From Candidatus Krumholzibacteriota bacterium (GTDB taxonomy: Bacteria > Krumholzibacteriota > Krumholzibacteriia > Krumholzibacteriales > Krumholzibacteriaceae): DNA of 9,801 bases. Location of the stretch: positions 1 to 9,801 of the forward strand of contig JAUWMD010000080.1 in NCBI GenBank assembly GCA_030613345.1. Direction: 5' to 3'. Positions 1 through 6,728 of this stretch are shown here, piece by piece. The notes below the pieces were generated by a model, which ran no database searches, had not been told where the DNA came from, and saw nothing but the letters and a program-made list of their open reading frames with translations. Within the stretch, counting starts at the first letter, position 1, and every line of letters starts with the position of its first letter. The translations under genes were made by a program, and so were the position numbers.

Positions 1-1
1 G

Positions 2-1240
2 GCCGACACGGAGTCCCTCCATGTCAAGCTTGCCGACGAAGATGTGTGCATCGGCAGGCCCCAGCCCGTCGAGAGCTATCTCAACATCCCCAGGCTGATC
101 GCCGCGGCCGAGATCACCGGAGCCGACGCCATCCATCCCGGATACGGGTTTCTCGCCGAAAGCCCGTACTTCGCCGAGGTATGCATGTCCTGCAAAATCG
201 ACTGGATCGGGCCCGCTCCGGCGCTGATGGAGAAGATGGGCCACAAGTCGGAGGCCAGGAGGCTTATGAACGAGGCCGAGCTTCCGATCATAGCCGGCAG
301 CGAGGGCATCATCGAGGGCGAGGAAGAGGCCATGAAGCTCGCAGGCCGGATCGGATACCCCGTCATGATCAAGGCCGTCGCGGGTGGAGGGGGCAAGGGG
401 ATCAGGATCGTCCGCGGACCTGACGACCTGTTCTCGCTCTTTCACGCGGCCAGTGCGGAGGCGGAGGCCTCTTTCGGTGACGGCGGCCTCTATCTGGAGA
501 AATATCTCGAGAGCCCGAGGCACATCGAGGTCCAGATATTCGGTGACGGGAAGGGAAAGGTCGTTCATCTCCGCGAGCGGGAATGCAGCATCCAGAGAAG
601 GCATCAGAAGCTTATCGAGGAATCACCAGCGCCGTGCATCGCCGAGGAAACGCGTGAGAGAATACTCGGCTACGCGGTCAGGGGGGCGGAGTATGTCAGG
701 TACGGGTCGCTCGGAACAGTGGAGTTCCTCGTCGACGACAATGAAAACGTATTCTTCCTCGAGATGAACACGAGAGTCCAGGTGGAGCACCCGGTGACGG
801 AGATGGTCACCGGAGTCGACCTGATCAAGGAACAGATAAGGCTCGCCTCGACAGGAGAGAGCCCGCTGCTCGACGGGCATTCCGGCATAAGAGGCCACGC
901 GATCGAGTGCCGGATCAACGCGGAGGATTCGGAGAATGGTTTCAAGCCTGCCCCCGGACTCGTGACGTTCTATCATCCTCCGGGAGGGCCGGGTGTCAGA
1001 GTCGATTCTCACCTCTTCGCCGGATATACAGTGCCCCCGTACTACGATTCGCTCCTCGCAAAGATCATCACATGGGGCGAGACGAGGGACGAGGCACGGA
1101 CCCGCATGATCAGGTCGCTCGAGGAGTGCGTGATCGAGGGCGTACCGACGACGATCCCGTTTCACCTCTGGATACTGAGGCACGAAAAGTTTATAAGCGG
1201 CCGGTTCGACACTTCGTTCATAGACAGGACGGTAAGATGA
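2..1240 (+). CDS. accC: Biotin carboxylase subunit of acetyl-CoA carboxylase, 5' truncated
   Basis: Catalyses ATP-dependent carboxylation of the biotin on the carrier protein, the first half-reaction of acetyl-CoA carboxylase in fatty acid synthesis. The frame is open from base 2, and the first residues (ADTESLHVKLADEDVCIG) align with about residue 35 of typical AccC, so roughly 35 N-terminal residues lie outside the window; the GTG at 44 is internal. The visible 412 residues carry HPGYGFLAE, the glycine-rich ATP-grasp loop (GGGGKGIRIV), RRHQKLIEESPAP, and the catalytic/metal segment EMNTRVQVEHPVTE at visible residues 254-267, followed by the C-terminal biotin carboxylase domain (GHAIECRINAED, AGYTVPPYYDS). 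Nothing essential is missing in the visible part. The stop overlaps the next start (ATGA). No biotin carrier gene follows; accB would be expected upstream. The A subunit of a pyruvate carboxylase is a close alternative that sequence alone cannot fully exclude. Confidence 0.93.
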   Translation, partial: ADTESLHVKLADEDVCIGRPQPVESYLNIPRLIAAAEITGADAIHPGYGFLAESPYFAEVCMSCKIDWIGPAPALMEKMGHKSEARRLMNEAELPIIAGSEGIIEGEEEAMKLAGRIGYPVMIKAVAGGGGKGIRIVRGPDDLFSLFHAASAEAEASFGDGGLYLEKYLESPRHIEVQIFGDGKGKVVHLRERECSIQRRHQKLIEESPAPCIAEETRERILGYAVRGAEYVRYGSLGTVEFLVDDNENVFFLEMNTRVQVEHPVTEMVTGVDLIKEQIRLASTGESPLLDGHSGIRGHAIECRINAEDSENGFKPAPGLVTFYHPPGGPGVRVDSHLFAGYTVPPYYDSLLAKIITWGETRDEARTRMIRSLEECVIEGVPTTIPFHLWILRHEKFISGRFDTSFIDRTVR

Positions 1241-1968
1241 GCGCGAGAACGGGCGGGATCCGATTCTATGCAACGGCCGGAACTGCGGCCGGTGAAAGTT
1301 ATCACGGGGCCGTCGTCGTAGTTATCGATGTCCTCAGGGCTACCAGTACGATACTGGCTGCTCTTGATAAGGGTGCCGCCAGAGTCCTGCCGGTCGAGAG
1401 CATCGAGACGGCCACGAGACTGGTTAGTCTCTCCGACAGGGGGGACAAGCTCCTTGCCGGCGAGCAGAAGGGCTTGCCCATAGAGGGGTTCGATCTCTTC
1501 AACTCGCCTTCCGAGCTCGACAGCGAGACGATAGCGGGAAGGACGATAATCCTTGCCACATCGAACGGTACTCCCGCTATAGCGGCGGCGGCTTCCAGAG
1601 CGGGCAGACTGGTCGTCTGCTCGATCCTCAACGTGGACACCGTCGCGAAAGAGGTCTCCGGTCAGAGCGATCTTGTTATCATATGCAGCGGGAACAACGG
1701 CAGGATAGCGGGTGAGGACCTTCTCTGCGCGGGGCTGCTTCTCGGCGCCCTTTCACCGCCGGTCGACGCCGGCTCACTCGACGATTCCGCATCGATTGCC
1801 ATGATCCTCGCCGACAGGTACGGCGACGATATCGAGGGGTATCTGCGGTCGACCGACAGGGGCAGGCAGCTCATCGGACTCGGATACGAAAAAGATATCG
1901 TATACTGCTCCCGCAGGGACAGCATCCGGAGGATCCCCGAACTCGTACAGGGTCTCATCGAGCCCTGA
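1237..1968 (+). CDS. comB: 2-phosphosulfolactate phosphatase family protein (ComB-like)
   Basis: A 243-residue protein of the ComB family (Mg-dependent acid phosphatases). Characterised members remove phosphate from 2-phosphosulfolactate to give sulfolactate, in coenzyme M synthesis of methanogens. Family signatures are visible: VVVIDVLRATSTILAAL near the N-terminus, LLAGEQKGLPIEGFDLFNSPSE in the middle, then ILATSNGTPAI and the glycine-rich VIICSGNNGRIAGEDLLCAG. Length is normal for the family. The ATG at 1237 overlaps the accC stop and has AGGA at 1226-1229, 7 bases upstream; the frame stays open further upstream to 907, but that part lies inside accC and reads as shadow sequence. No other sulfolactate or coenzyme M gene is in the window, so the physiological substrate here is uncertain. 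Family assignment is firm; the exact reaction is inferred. Confidence 0.88.
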   Translation: MSARTGGIRFYATAGTAAGESYHGAVVVVIDVLRATSTILAALDKGAARVLPVESIETATRLVSLSDRGDKLLAGEQKGLPIEGFDLFNSPSELDSETIAGRTIILATSNGTPAIAAAASRAGRLVVCSILNVDTVAKEVSGQSDLVIICSGNNGRIAGEDLLCAGLLLGALSPPVDAGSLDDSASIAMILADRYGDDIEGYLRSTDRGRQLIGLGYEKDIVYCSRRDSIRRIPELVQGLIEP

Positions 1969-3077
1969 TGCCGGAGACATTTCCAGGAAGAATCGACATG
2001 CTCGAGAATCACCCCGAAAACGAATCGGTTGTTCTGAGGATAATCGATGCCAACATAAACAGATGCGCTGAAGGCATCAGGGTCGTAGAGGAGATCGCCA
2101 GGTTCGCAGTCGGGAGCGAGGGGCTGACCAGGATCGCCAAGGAGCTGAGGCACGAGATAAGAGCGCTTTCCGGCCTGTTCTCTGCCGACACGACCCGGTT
2201 CCGCGACAGCGCCGGGGATGTGGGAGGCAGGTTCTCCACGCCGTCCGAAGAGAAGAGGGAATCTCTCGCCGGAACGGCGCGCGCCAATTTCTTCAGGGTG
2301 GAAGAGGGACTGAGGGTGATCGAGGAATTCGGCAAGCTCGTCAGCCTCGACGGGGCGCGAAGAGCGAAGGGCCTGCGATTCAGGGTCTACGAACTGGAGA
2401 AGACTCTCGTGGCGAACGGTCCGGCGGAACGGCCGTTTCCGGAACTCCCTTTCCTGTACACGTTCATCGACAGGTCGATCGTGGCGGAAGGCGAAGTGGC
2501 TGGCATGGCCGCCGCCCTCATCGAGGGAGGGAGCGGCATCATCCAGTACCGGGCGAAGGATATCCCCGTCTCCGCCATGCGGCGTGATCTCGCGGCAGTC
2601 ATACCACTTGCGGAGAAGGCGGGTATTCCCCTTATAGTCAACGATCTTCCCGAGCTTGCAGCGGAGACGGGGGCGGGCGGGGTCCACCTCGGTGCGTCCG
2701 ATGCCGATCCTTTCGAGGCCAGGGCGATGCTCGGCCCGTTGCGCATCATCGGGCTGAGCGTGAGCTCGCCCGGAGACATCGCCGCGGCTCCTCTCGACCT
2801 TCTCGATTATATCGCCGTGGGGGCCATATTCCCGACCTCGACGAAGGAAGATGCCGTTGTTTCGGGGCTCGATGCAATCGCGTCGGCCAGACGGTCGACC
2901 GTCCTGCCTGTTGTCGCTATCGGCGGGATAGGGCTGGAGAATGCCCGCAGCATCCTCGATGCAGGAGCGGACGGGCTCGCTGTCATCTCGGCCGTCCTGA
3001 CCGGCGATCCGGTTAAAAACTGCTTTACCTTCCGGGAGATCATTGATAGAAAAAGGGAAGAAAAGGCTGGCGCTTGA
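1968..3077 (+). CDS. thiE: Fused ThiD2-type HMP-P kinase / thiamine-phosphate synthase (ThiE)
   Basis: A bifunctional-looking thiamine enzyme of 369 residues. The N-terminal part (about 22-145) matches the ThiD2-type domain seen fused to ThiE: RIIDANINRCAEGIRVVEEIARF, a conserved RDSAGDVG, then RANFFRVEEGLRVIEEFGKL. ThiD2 proteins are reported to phosphorylate HMP-phosphate. The C-terminal part (about 157-358) is a TIM-barrel ThiE, which joins HMP-pyrophosphate to thiazole phosphate. Visible active-site elements are QYRAK (193-197), ND (225-226), HLGASD (240-245, keeping the metal-binding Asp but with Ala for the usual Gln), GLSVSS, FPTSTKEDA and AIGGIGLENA. Together the two halves would perform consecutive steps. 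The start at 1968 overlaps the comB stop (TGATG). An inner ATG at 1998 with a good AGGAAG ribosome site is an equal or better start and loses only ten non-conserved residues. I see no TPP riboswitch upstream. Confidence 0.9.
   Translation: MPETFPGRIDMLENHPENESVVLRIIDANINRCAEGIRVVEEIARFAVGSEGLTRIAKELRHEIRALSGLFSADTTRFRDSAGDVGGRFSTPSEEKRESLAGTARANFFRVEEGLRVIEEFGKLVSLDGARRAKGLRFRVYELEKTLVANGPAERPFPELPFLYTFIDRSIVAEGEVAGMAAALIEGGSGIIQYRAKDIPVSAMRRDLAAVIPLAEKAGIPLIVNDLPELAAETGAGGVHLGASDADPFEARAMLGPLRIIGLSVSSPGDIAAAPLDLLDYIAVGAIFPTSTKEDAVVSGLDAIASARRSTVLPVVAIGGIGLENARSILDAGADGLAVISAVLTGDPVKNCFTFREIIDRKREEKAGA
1985..1990 (+). promoter_or_regulatory. Shine-Dalgarno site favouring an inner thiE start
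   Basis: AGGAAG lies 7 bases before the in-frame ATG at 1998. The outer ATG at 1968 has only a weak GAG upstream. The conserved ThiD2 domain begins after both starts, so either gives an intact enzyme. Confidence 0.5.
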
Positions 3078-3133
3078 GAAAAAGGTTTATATAAGCGCCG
3101 TCAGCTAACAGTGATTGTGTCTTTTACATCGAT

Positions 3134-3137
3134 GGAG
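3134..3137 (+). promoter_or_regulatory. Shine-Dalgarno site for ftsK
   Basis: GGAG sits 5 bases before the GTG at 3143 and selects it as the ftsK start. The nearby ATG at 3132 is out of frame. An in-frame stop at 3092-3094, with no other start codon in between, limits the choice. The 65-base gap from 3078 also contains an AT-rich TTTATATAAG at 3086-3095, but no convincing -35 element. Confidence 0.6.
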
Positions 3138-3142
3138 CCAGG

Positions 3143-5320
3143 GTGCCAGGGAAGAAAAAGATAGCGGTCGGCCTCATTCTCATCGTTTCTGCGATCTATA
3201 TCGGGTTCGCGATGCAGTCGCATGATAGCGACGATAACGCGTTTGACATGAACGTACTGAATAGGTGCGGGCCGGTGGGGGCCACACTCGTGATCTGGCT
3301 CAGATGGGGGTTCGGGTCGGTATTCGCATGGATCGTCCCGATCGGCCTGCTTTATACGGGGCTGCTGACCATATCGGGACGCGCCGTTTCGGAAAGGAAG
3401 CGCACAGTCATATCCGGAGCGCTGCTGACACTGATACTGTCGGCTATAACTGCTTTTTTCGGGGCGCAGGAAGCGGCAGGAAGTGCAGGGACAGGGATGC
3501 TCGGTTTTCTCGAGCTGTTGCTCGGCAGGACCGGCTCGATACTGATCCTCTCCGCGGCGCTTCTCGTCACCCTCGTCACGCTCTTTTTCGGACGCATCAG
3601 GAGGGCTGTCGAGAGATCCGGAGGCCTGAAGGTCCCCAGGCTCTCGTTCCCCTCGCTGAGCCGCGGCGGGGGAACGGCAAAGCAGCGCGCGAATAGCAGG
3701 AAGAGAAAAAGGACGGCAGCTGTTCCCGGGATACCGGAGATCGAGGAGCCCGAGCCACATATCGAGGAAGAGCCGGTACACATCGATATCCCGGAGAGGC
3801 GGCCTCCAGCTCCGAAACGCAGGAAAACGGCAGAGAAAGCCGAAGCGGCGCCGAGGTCTTCAGGCGCTGCGGCCACCCCGGCCGACAACGCGCCGCTGCC
3901 CGACCTGTCGCTGCTCGACGACTACGACGAATCGTCCGTGACGTTCAGCAGGGAGGCCCTCATCGCGAGGTCGGAGATCATCGAGGAGAAACTTCTCGAC
4001 TACGGCCTCAAGGGCAAGGTCCAGAAGGTCCTTCCCGGTCCTGTCGTGACGACCTTCGAGTTCGTGCCCGCGGCCGGAGTCAGGGTGAGCCAGATCGCAA
4101 ACAGGGCCGACGACCTCTCGCTCGCCCTTGCCGCGAGGTCGCTGAGGATACAGGCGCCTATACCGGGAAAGAGCGCCGTCGGCATAGAGGTCCCCAACCC
4201 CGAGCCGAAACTTGTTCTTCTCAAGGAGATGATGGAACATTTCCCCGAGGGGGGAGAGGGGCTGCCCGTCGTTCTCGGGAAGACCGTTACCGGCGAGCCG
4301 TACTACGCCGACATCGCCGACATGCCTCACCTCCTCATCGCCGGCGCGACAGGGAGCGGGAAGAGCGTCTGCATCAATTCGATCATCTGCTCGCTTCTCT
4401 TCACGCACACGCCGGCGACCTGCAGGTTCATACTCGTCGATCCCAAGCGGCTCGAGCTGATAACGTACAACGACATCCCGCATCTCCTCCATCCTGTGAT
4501 AACCGAGGCGAGGCCGACGCTGAAGGTCCTCAACTGGCTCACTATAGAGATGGACAGGCGGTACAGGATCCTCGCCCAGTTCGGGGTGAAGAACATCAAG
4601 AGCTTCAACAGGAATGTCGAGACCGAGGAGCTCCGCCATCCCGATACAGACGAGGTGCTCACCCGGCTGCCCTACTACGTGACGATCATTGACGAGCTGG
4701 CCGACCTCATGGTCTCGCTGGGCAACGAGATATATCCGCCGATCACGAGGCTCTCCCAGATGGCCAGGGCCGTAGGCATCCATCTCGTATTCGCAACGCA
4801 GAGGCCTTCGGTAGACGTCGTAACCGGCCTTATCAAGGCAAACTTCCCGACGAGGATAGCCTTCCAGGTCACGTCGAAGACCGATTCGCGCACGATCCTC
4901 GACGTGAACGGCGCCGAGACCCTTCTCGGAAACGGCGACATGCTCTACCTGCCCAAGAACCTCCCCTCGCCGGTCCGGCTGCAGGGGGCCTATATTTCGG
5001 AGAGGGAGGCGGAGAACGTTGCCGACTACTGGAAGGATTTCGGCAGGCAGGGAACGGAGATCGATCTCTCCGAGAAGGCCGCGACCGGAGGCCCGGAGGA
5101 CGCCGACGTGGACGACGATCTATTCGATCGTGCGCGGGAGCTCGTCATTATTCACCAGCAGGGCTCGATCTCGCTTATCCAGCGCCGTCTCCGCGTCGGG
5201 TACGCCCGCGCGGCGAGGCTGATCGACATGCTCGAACAGTCGGGTGTAGTCGGCCCCTTCGAAGGCAGCAAGGCGAGGGAAGTCCTGATCAGTCGTGAAG
5301 AATACGAGAAAAGCAGATAG
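3143..5320 (+). CDS. ftsK: DNA translocase FtsK/SpoIIIE
   Basis: A septal, membrane-anchored ATP-driven DNA pump that clears and aligns chromosome ends at division. The 725-residue protein has four N-terminal hydrophobic segments (about 6-25, 57-78, 89-108 and 130-150), then a charged linker rich in Glu, Pro, Arg and Lys (about 165-255). The alpha domain follows (about 257-345), then the RecA-like motor with Walker A GATGSGKS (401-408) and Walker B IIDE (Asp517-Glu518), plus the conserved LLIAGATGSGKSVCINSII and VDPKRLEL segments. The C-terminal winged-helix gamma domain (about 660-724, with SISLIQRRLRVGYARAARLID) normally reads polar guide sequences and touches XerD. Size is typical of the short FtsK/SpoIIIE class rather than the very long enterobacterial form. 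The start is GTG. Its 3' end overlaps rimO by 26 bases. Confidence 0.96.
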   Translation: MPGKKKIAVGLILIVSAIYIGFAMQSHDSDDNAFDMNVLNRCGPVGATLVIWLRWGFGSVFAWIVPIGLLYTGLLTISGRAVSERKRTVISGALLTLILSAITAFFGAQEAAGSAGTGMLGFLELLLGRTGSILILSAALLVTLVTLFFGRIRRAVERSGGLKVPRLSFPSLSRGGGTAKQRANSRKRKRTAAVPGIPEIEEPEPHIEEEPVHIDIPERRPPAPKRRKTAEKAEAAPRSSGAAATPADNAPLPDLSLLDDYDESSVTFSREALIARSEIIEEKLLDYGLKGKVQKVLPGPVVTTFEFVPAAGVRVSQIANRADDLSLALAARSLRIQAPIPGKSAVGIEVPNPEPKLVLLKEMMEHFPEGGEGLPVVLGKTVTGEPYYADIADMPHLLIAGATGSGKSVCINSIICSLLFTHTPATCRFILVDPKRLELITYNDIPHLLHPVITEARPTLKVLNWLTIEMDRRYRILAQFGVKNIKSFNRNVETEELRHPDTDEVLTRLPYYVTIIDELADLMVSLGNEIYPPITRLSQMARAVGIHLVFATQRPSVDVVTGLIKANFPTRIAFQVTSKTDSRTILDVNGAETLLGNGDMLYLPKNLPSPVRLQGAYISEREAENVADYWKDFGRQGTEIDLSEKAATGGPEDADVDDDLFDRARELVIIHQQGSISLIQRRLRVGYARAARLIDMLEQSGVVGPFEGSKAREVLISREEYEKSR

Positions 5321-6608
5321 CATCGCCCGCCCGGCGACATACCATTTTTACAATCTCGGTTGTCCAAAGAACCTCGTGGACGCGGAAAGGGCCGCGGCCC
5401 GCCTCGAGGCGGCGGGGTGGTCAGAGGCGGCGGATCCCGCCGGTGCAGGGCTGCTCGTCGTGACCACCTGCGCGTTCATCGAGGCGGCGGAAGAGGAATC
5501 GGTGGAGCAGATTCTCGAGATCGCCGCCGCGAGGGAGGACTGGCAGCTCCTCGCCGTGCTGGGATGTCTCGTTACCAGGGAGGGCGCAAGACTCGAGGAT
5601 CTCATGCCCGAGGTCGATATCTTTCTCGACGTGGAGTCGATGGGCGGCCTGGCCGACGCCGTAGCCGTGCCGGTACCGGGGGAGGCGGGAAGGAAGCTCT
5701 TCACTCCGCCGCACTCCGCCTATCTGAAGATATCCGAGGGGTGCTCAAACAGGGGCAGCTACTGCACGATCCCGTCTATAAGGGGAGACCTGGCGAGCCG
5801 CCAGCGGGAAGGGCTTCTCGAAGAATCTTCCCGGCTCGCGCGGTCCGGAGTCAGGGAACTGATCGTCATCGCGCAGGATACGACTGCCTGGTCGACCGAC
5901 ACGGGAAGCGGTGAGGACCTCCATGCGCTTCTGGAGGAGATATCGGATATCGGCGGCATCGACTGGATAAGGCTCATGTATCTCCATCCGGCGCGCATCG
6001 ATGCGAAGAGGCTCTCCGGGATCATCAGGTCGACGAAGGTGATACCGTATCTCGACATCCCCATCCAGCATGTCTCGGACCAGGTCCTCTCCCGGATGGG
6101 GAGGGGTTATACGGAGAGGGAGCTGCGCAGGATGTTCGACACCCTCAGATCCTCGGTAGAGGGCCTCGTCATACGCACGACCCTGATGACCGGATTCCCC
6201 GGCGAGTCCGCGGAGGATTTCGCTCGCCTCACCGGCTTTCTCGAGGAGTACATGTTCGACCACGCGGGAATATTCAGGTGGTCCCCGGAACGCGGAACGC
6301 CTGCCTCGCGTCTCGATGACCGGGTGCCGGACGAGGTCGTAAGCGAGAGGCTCGAGGAGCTTTCATCGCTTCAATTCGATATTTCCGCCGATATCCTGGC
6401 CGAAATGGAGGGGAAGGAGATCGATGTGCTCGTCGATACCCGGACGGAGGCGGCCGTGTCGGGACGGTGGTACGGACAGGCTCCCGAGATCGACGGGATG
6501 ACCTGGCTTGCCGATTCGGGGGCACTCCCGGGGATGATCGGAAGGGCCGTCGTGGAACGGTCCGAGGCTTACGACCTTTTCGCCCGGCCCGCTGGAGATT
6601 TTATTTGA
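5295..6608 (+). CDS. rimO: Ribosomal protein S12 methylthiotransferase RimO with a missing radical-SAM cysteine
   Basis: RimO adds a methylthio group to a conserved aspartate of ribosomal protein S12, using two [4Fe-4S] clusters. The 437-residue protein has the full family layout: an N-terminal UPF0004 domain with cluster cysteines Cys23 (NLGCPKNLVDAE), Cys59 (TTCAFIEAA) and Cys91 (LGCLV); a radical-SAM domain starting at AYLKISEGC; and a C-terminal TRAM domain (about 370-432, with APEIDGMTWL). RimO rather than MiaB is supported by GCPKNLVD, IPSIRGDL and the YLDIPIQH region. The anomaly is the radical-SAM motif, which reads C150-S-N-R-G154-S-Y-C157; the middle cysteine is Gly (GGC at 5754-5756, one base from TGC). 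If real, the SAM-binding cluster would be impaired. GTG at 5295 is the only usable start codon before the conserved region. It has no well-placed ribosome site, so coupling to ftsK is likely. Confidence 0.93.
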   Translation: MKNTRKADSIARPATYHFYNLGCPKNLVDAERAAARLEAAGWSEAADPAGAGLLVVTTCAFIEAAEEESVEQILEIAAAREDWQLLAVLGCLVTREGARLEDLMPEVDIFLDVESMGGLADAVAVPVPGEAGRKLFTPPHSAYLKISEGCSNRGSYCTIPSIRGDLASRQREGLLEESSRLARSGVRELIVIAQDTTAWSTDTGSGEDLHALLEEISDIGGIDWIRLMYLHPARIDAKRLSGIIRSTKVIPYLDIPIQHVSDQVLSRMGRGYTERELRRMFDTLRSSVEGLVIRTTLMTGFPGESAEDFARLTGFLEEYMFDHAGIFRWSPERGTPASRLDDRVPDEVVSERLEELSSLQFDISADILAEMEGKEIDVLVDTRTEAAVSGRWYGQAPEIDGMTWLADSGALPGMIGRAVVERSEAYDLFARPAGDFI

Positions 6609-6636
6609 CATTGGCTACGTAAATGCTGATTATATT
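6605..6636 (+). promoter_or_regulatory. Putative sigma-70-type promoter for the envelope gene group
   Basis: A perfect TTGACA at 6605-6610 overlaps the rimO stop. An AT-rich -10 region follows: GATTAT at 6628-6633 gives 17-base spacing, while TATATT at 6631-6636 is a closer hexamer match but with 20-base spacing. Local AT content stands out from the GC-rich surroundings, and transcription would begin near 6640-6643. This is the strongest promoter candidate in the window, but no start site is known. Confidence 0.5.
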
Positions 6637-6642
6637 CTGCGT

Positions 6643-6728
6643 TAGGGCGGGAAAGTACGGCTTTAGCCGTAATCTTGCGACCGGCGCCGTTTATAGATAG
6701 ACCGGGACGCCCCTATTGGAGGTATTTC
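6643..6728 (+). promoter_or_regulatory. Structured 5' leader of unknown type
   Basis: This untranslated stretch lies between the putative promoter and the GTG at 6729. A clear hairpin sits at 6656-6671 (TACGGC, TTTA loop, GCCGTA). TAGGGCG at 6643-6649 can pair with CGCCCCTA at 6708-6715, leaving one bulged base; this would enclose the hairpin and end two bases before the ribosome site. CCGG at 6681-6684 can pair with CCGG at 6702-6705, and CGGCGCCG at 6682-6689 is a palindrome. I do not recognise a known riboswitch consensus. The hairpin has no following T-run, so it is not a typical terminator. GC-rich DNA pairs easily by chance, so function is only inferred. Confidence 0.35.
6718..6722 (+). 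promoter_or_regulatory. Shine-Dalgarno site that sets the start at 6729
   Basis: GGAGG sits 6 bases before the GTG at 6729. It decides against the longer open frame beginning with TTG at 6675, which has no such site and would add 18 residues ahead of the signal peptide. Confidence 0.7.

Noticed and set aside
907..1236. N-terminal extension of the ComB frame
   Set aside because: It lies within accC coding sequence, is low-complexity shadow sequence, and the family begins just after the ATG at 1237.
1662..2687. Long open frame on the minus strand, 341 codons
   Set aside because: It runs opposite comB and thiE, both firmly identified. Its translation is rich in Arg, Pro and Gly with no recognisable domain, as expected of an antisense shadow in GC-rich coding DNA.
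2685..2702. ThiE motif HLGASD as evidence of a dead enzyme
   Set aside because: The metal-binding Asp at the end of the motif, the ND pair, QYRAK and PTSTK are all kept. The Gln-to-Ala change alone does not show loss of activity.
3086..3095. TTTATATAAG as a promoter for ftsK
   Set aside because: It is AT-rich and suggestive, but no -35 hexamer sits at proper spacing (GGCTGG falls there), so I did not list it as a promoter.
3860..4783. Long open frame on the minus strand, 307 codons
   Set aside because: It lies opposite the alpha domain and motor of ftsK and has no domain signature; it is a shadow of the codon pattern.
6656..6671. Hairpin as a rho-independent terminator after rimO
   Set aside because: The stem is only 6-7 pairs and no T-run follows. 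It lies downstream of a likely promoter, so it fits a leader structure better.
6675..6728. Longer start (TTG) for the exported protein
   Set aside because: It has no ribosome site, would put 18 extra residues before the signal peptide, and covers the leader; GTG 6729 has GGAGG at good spacing.
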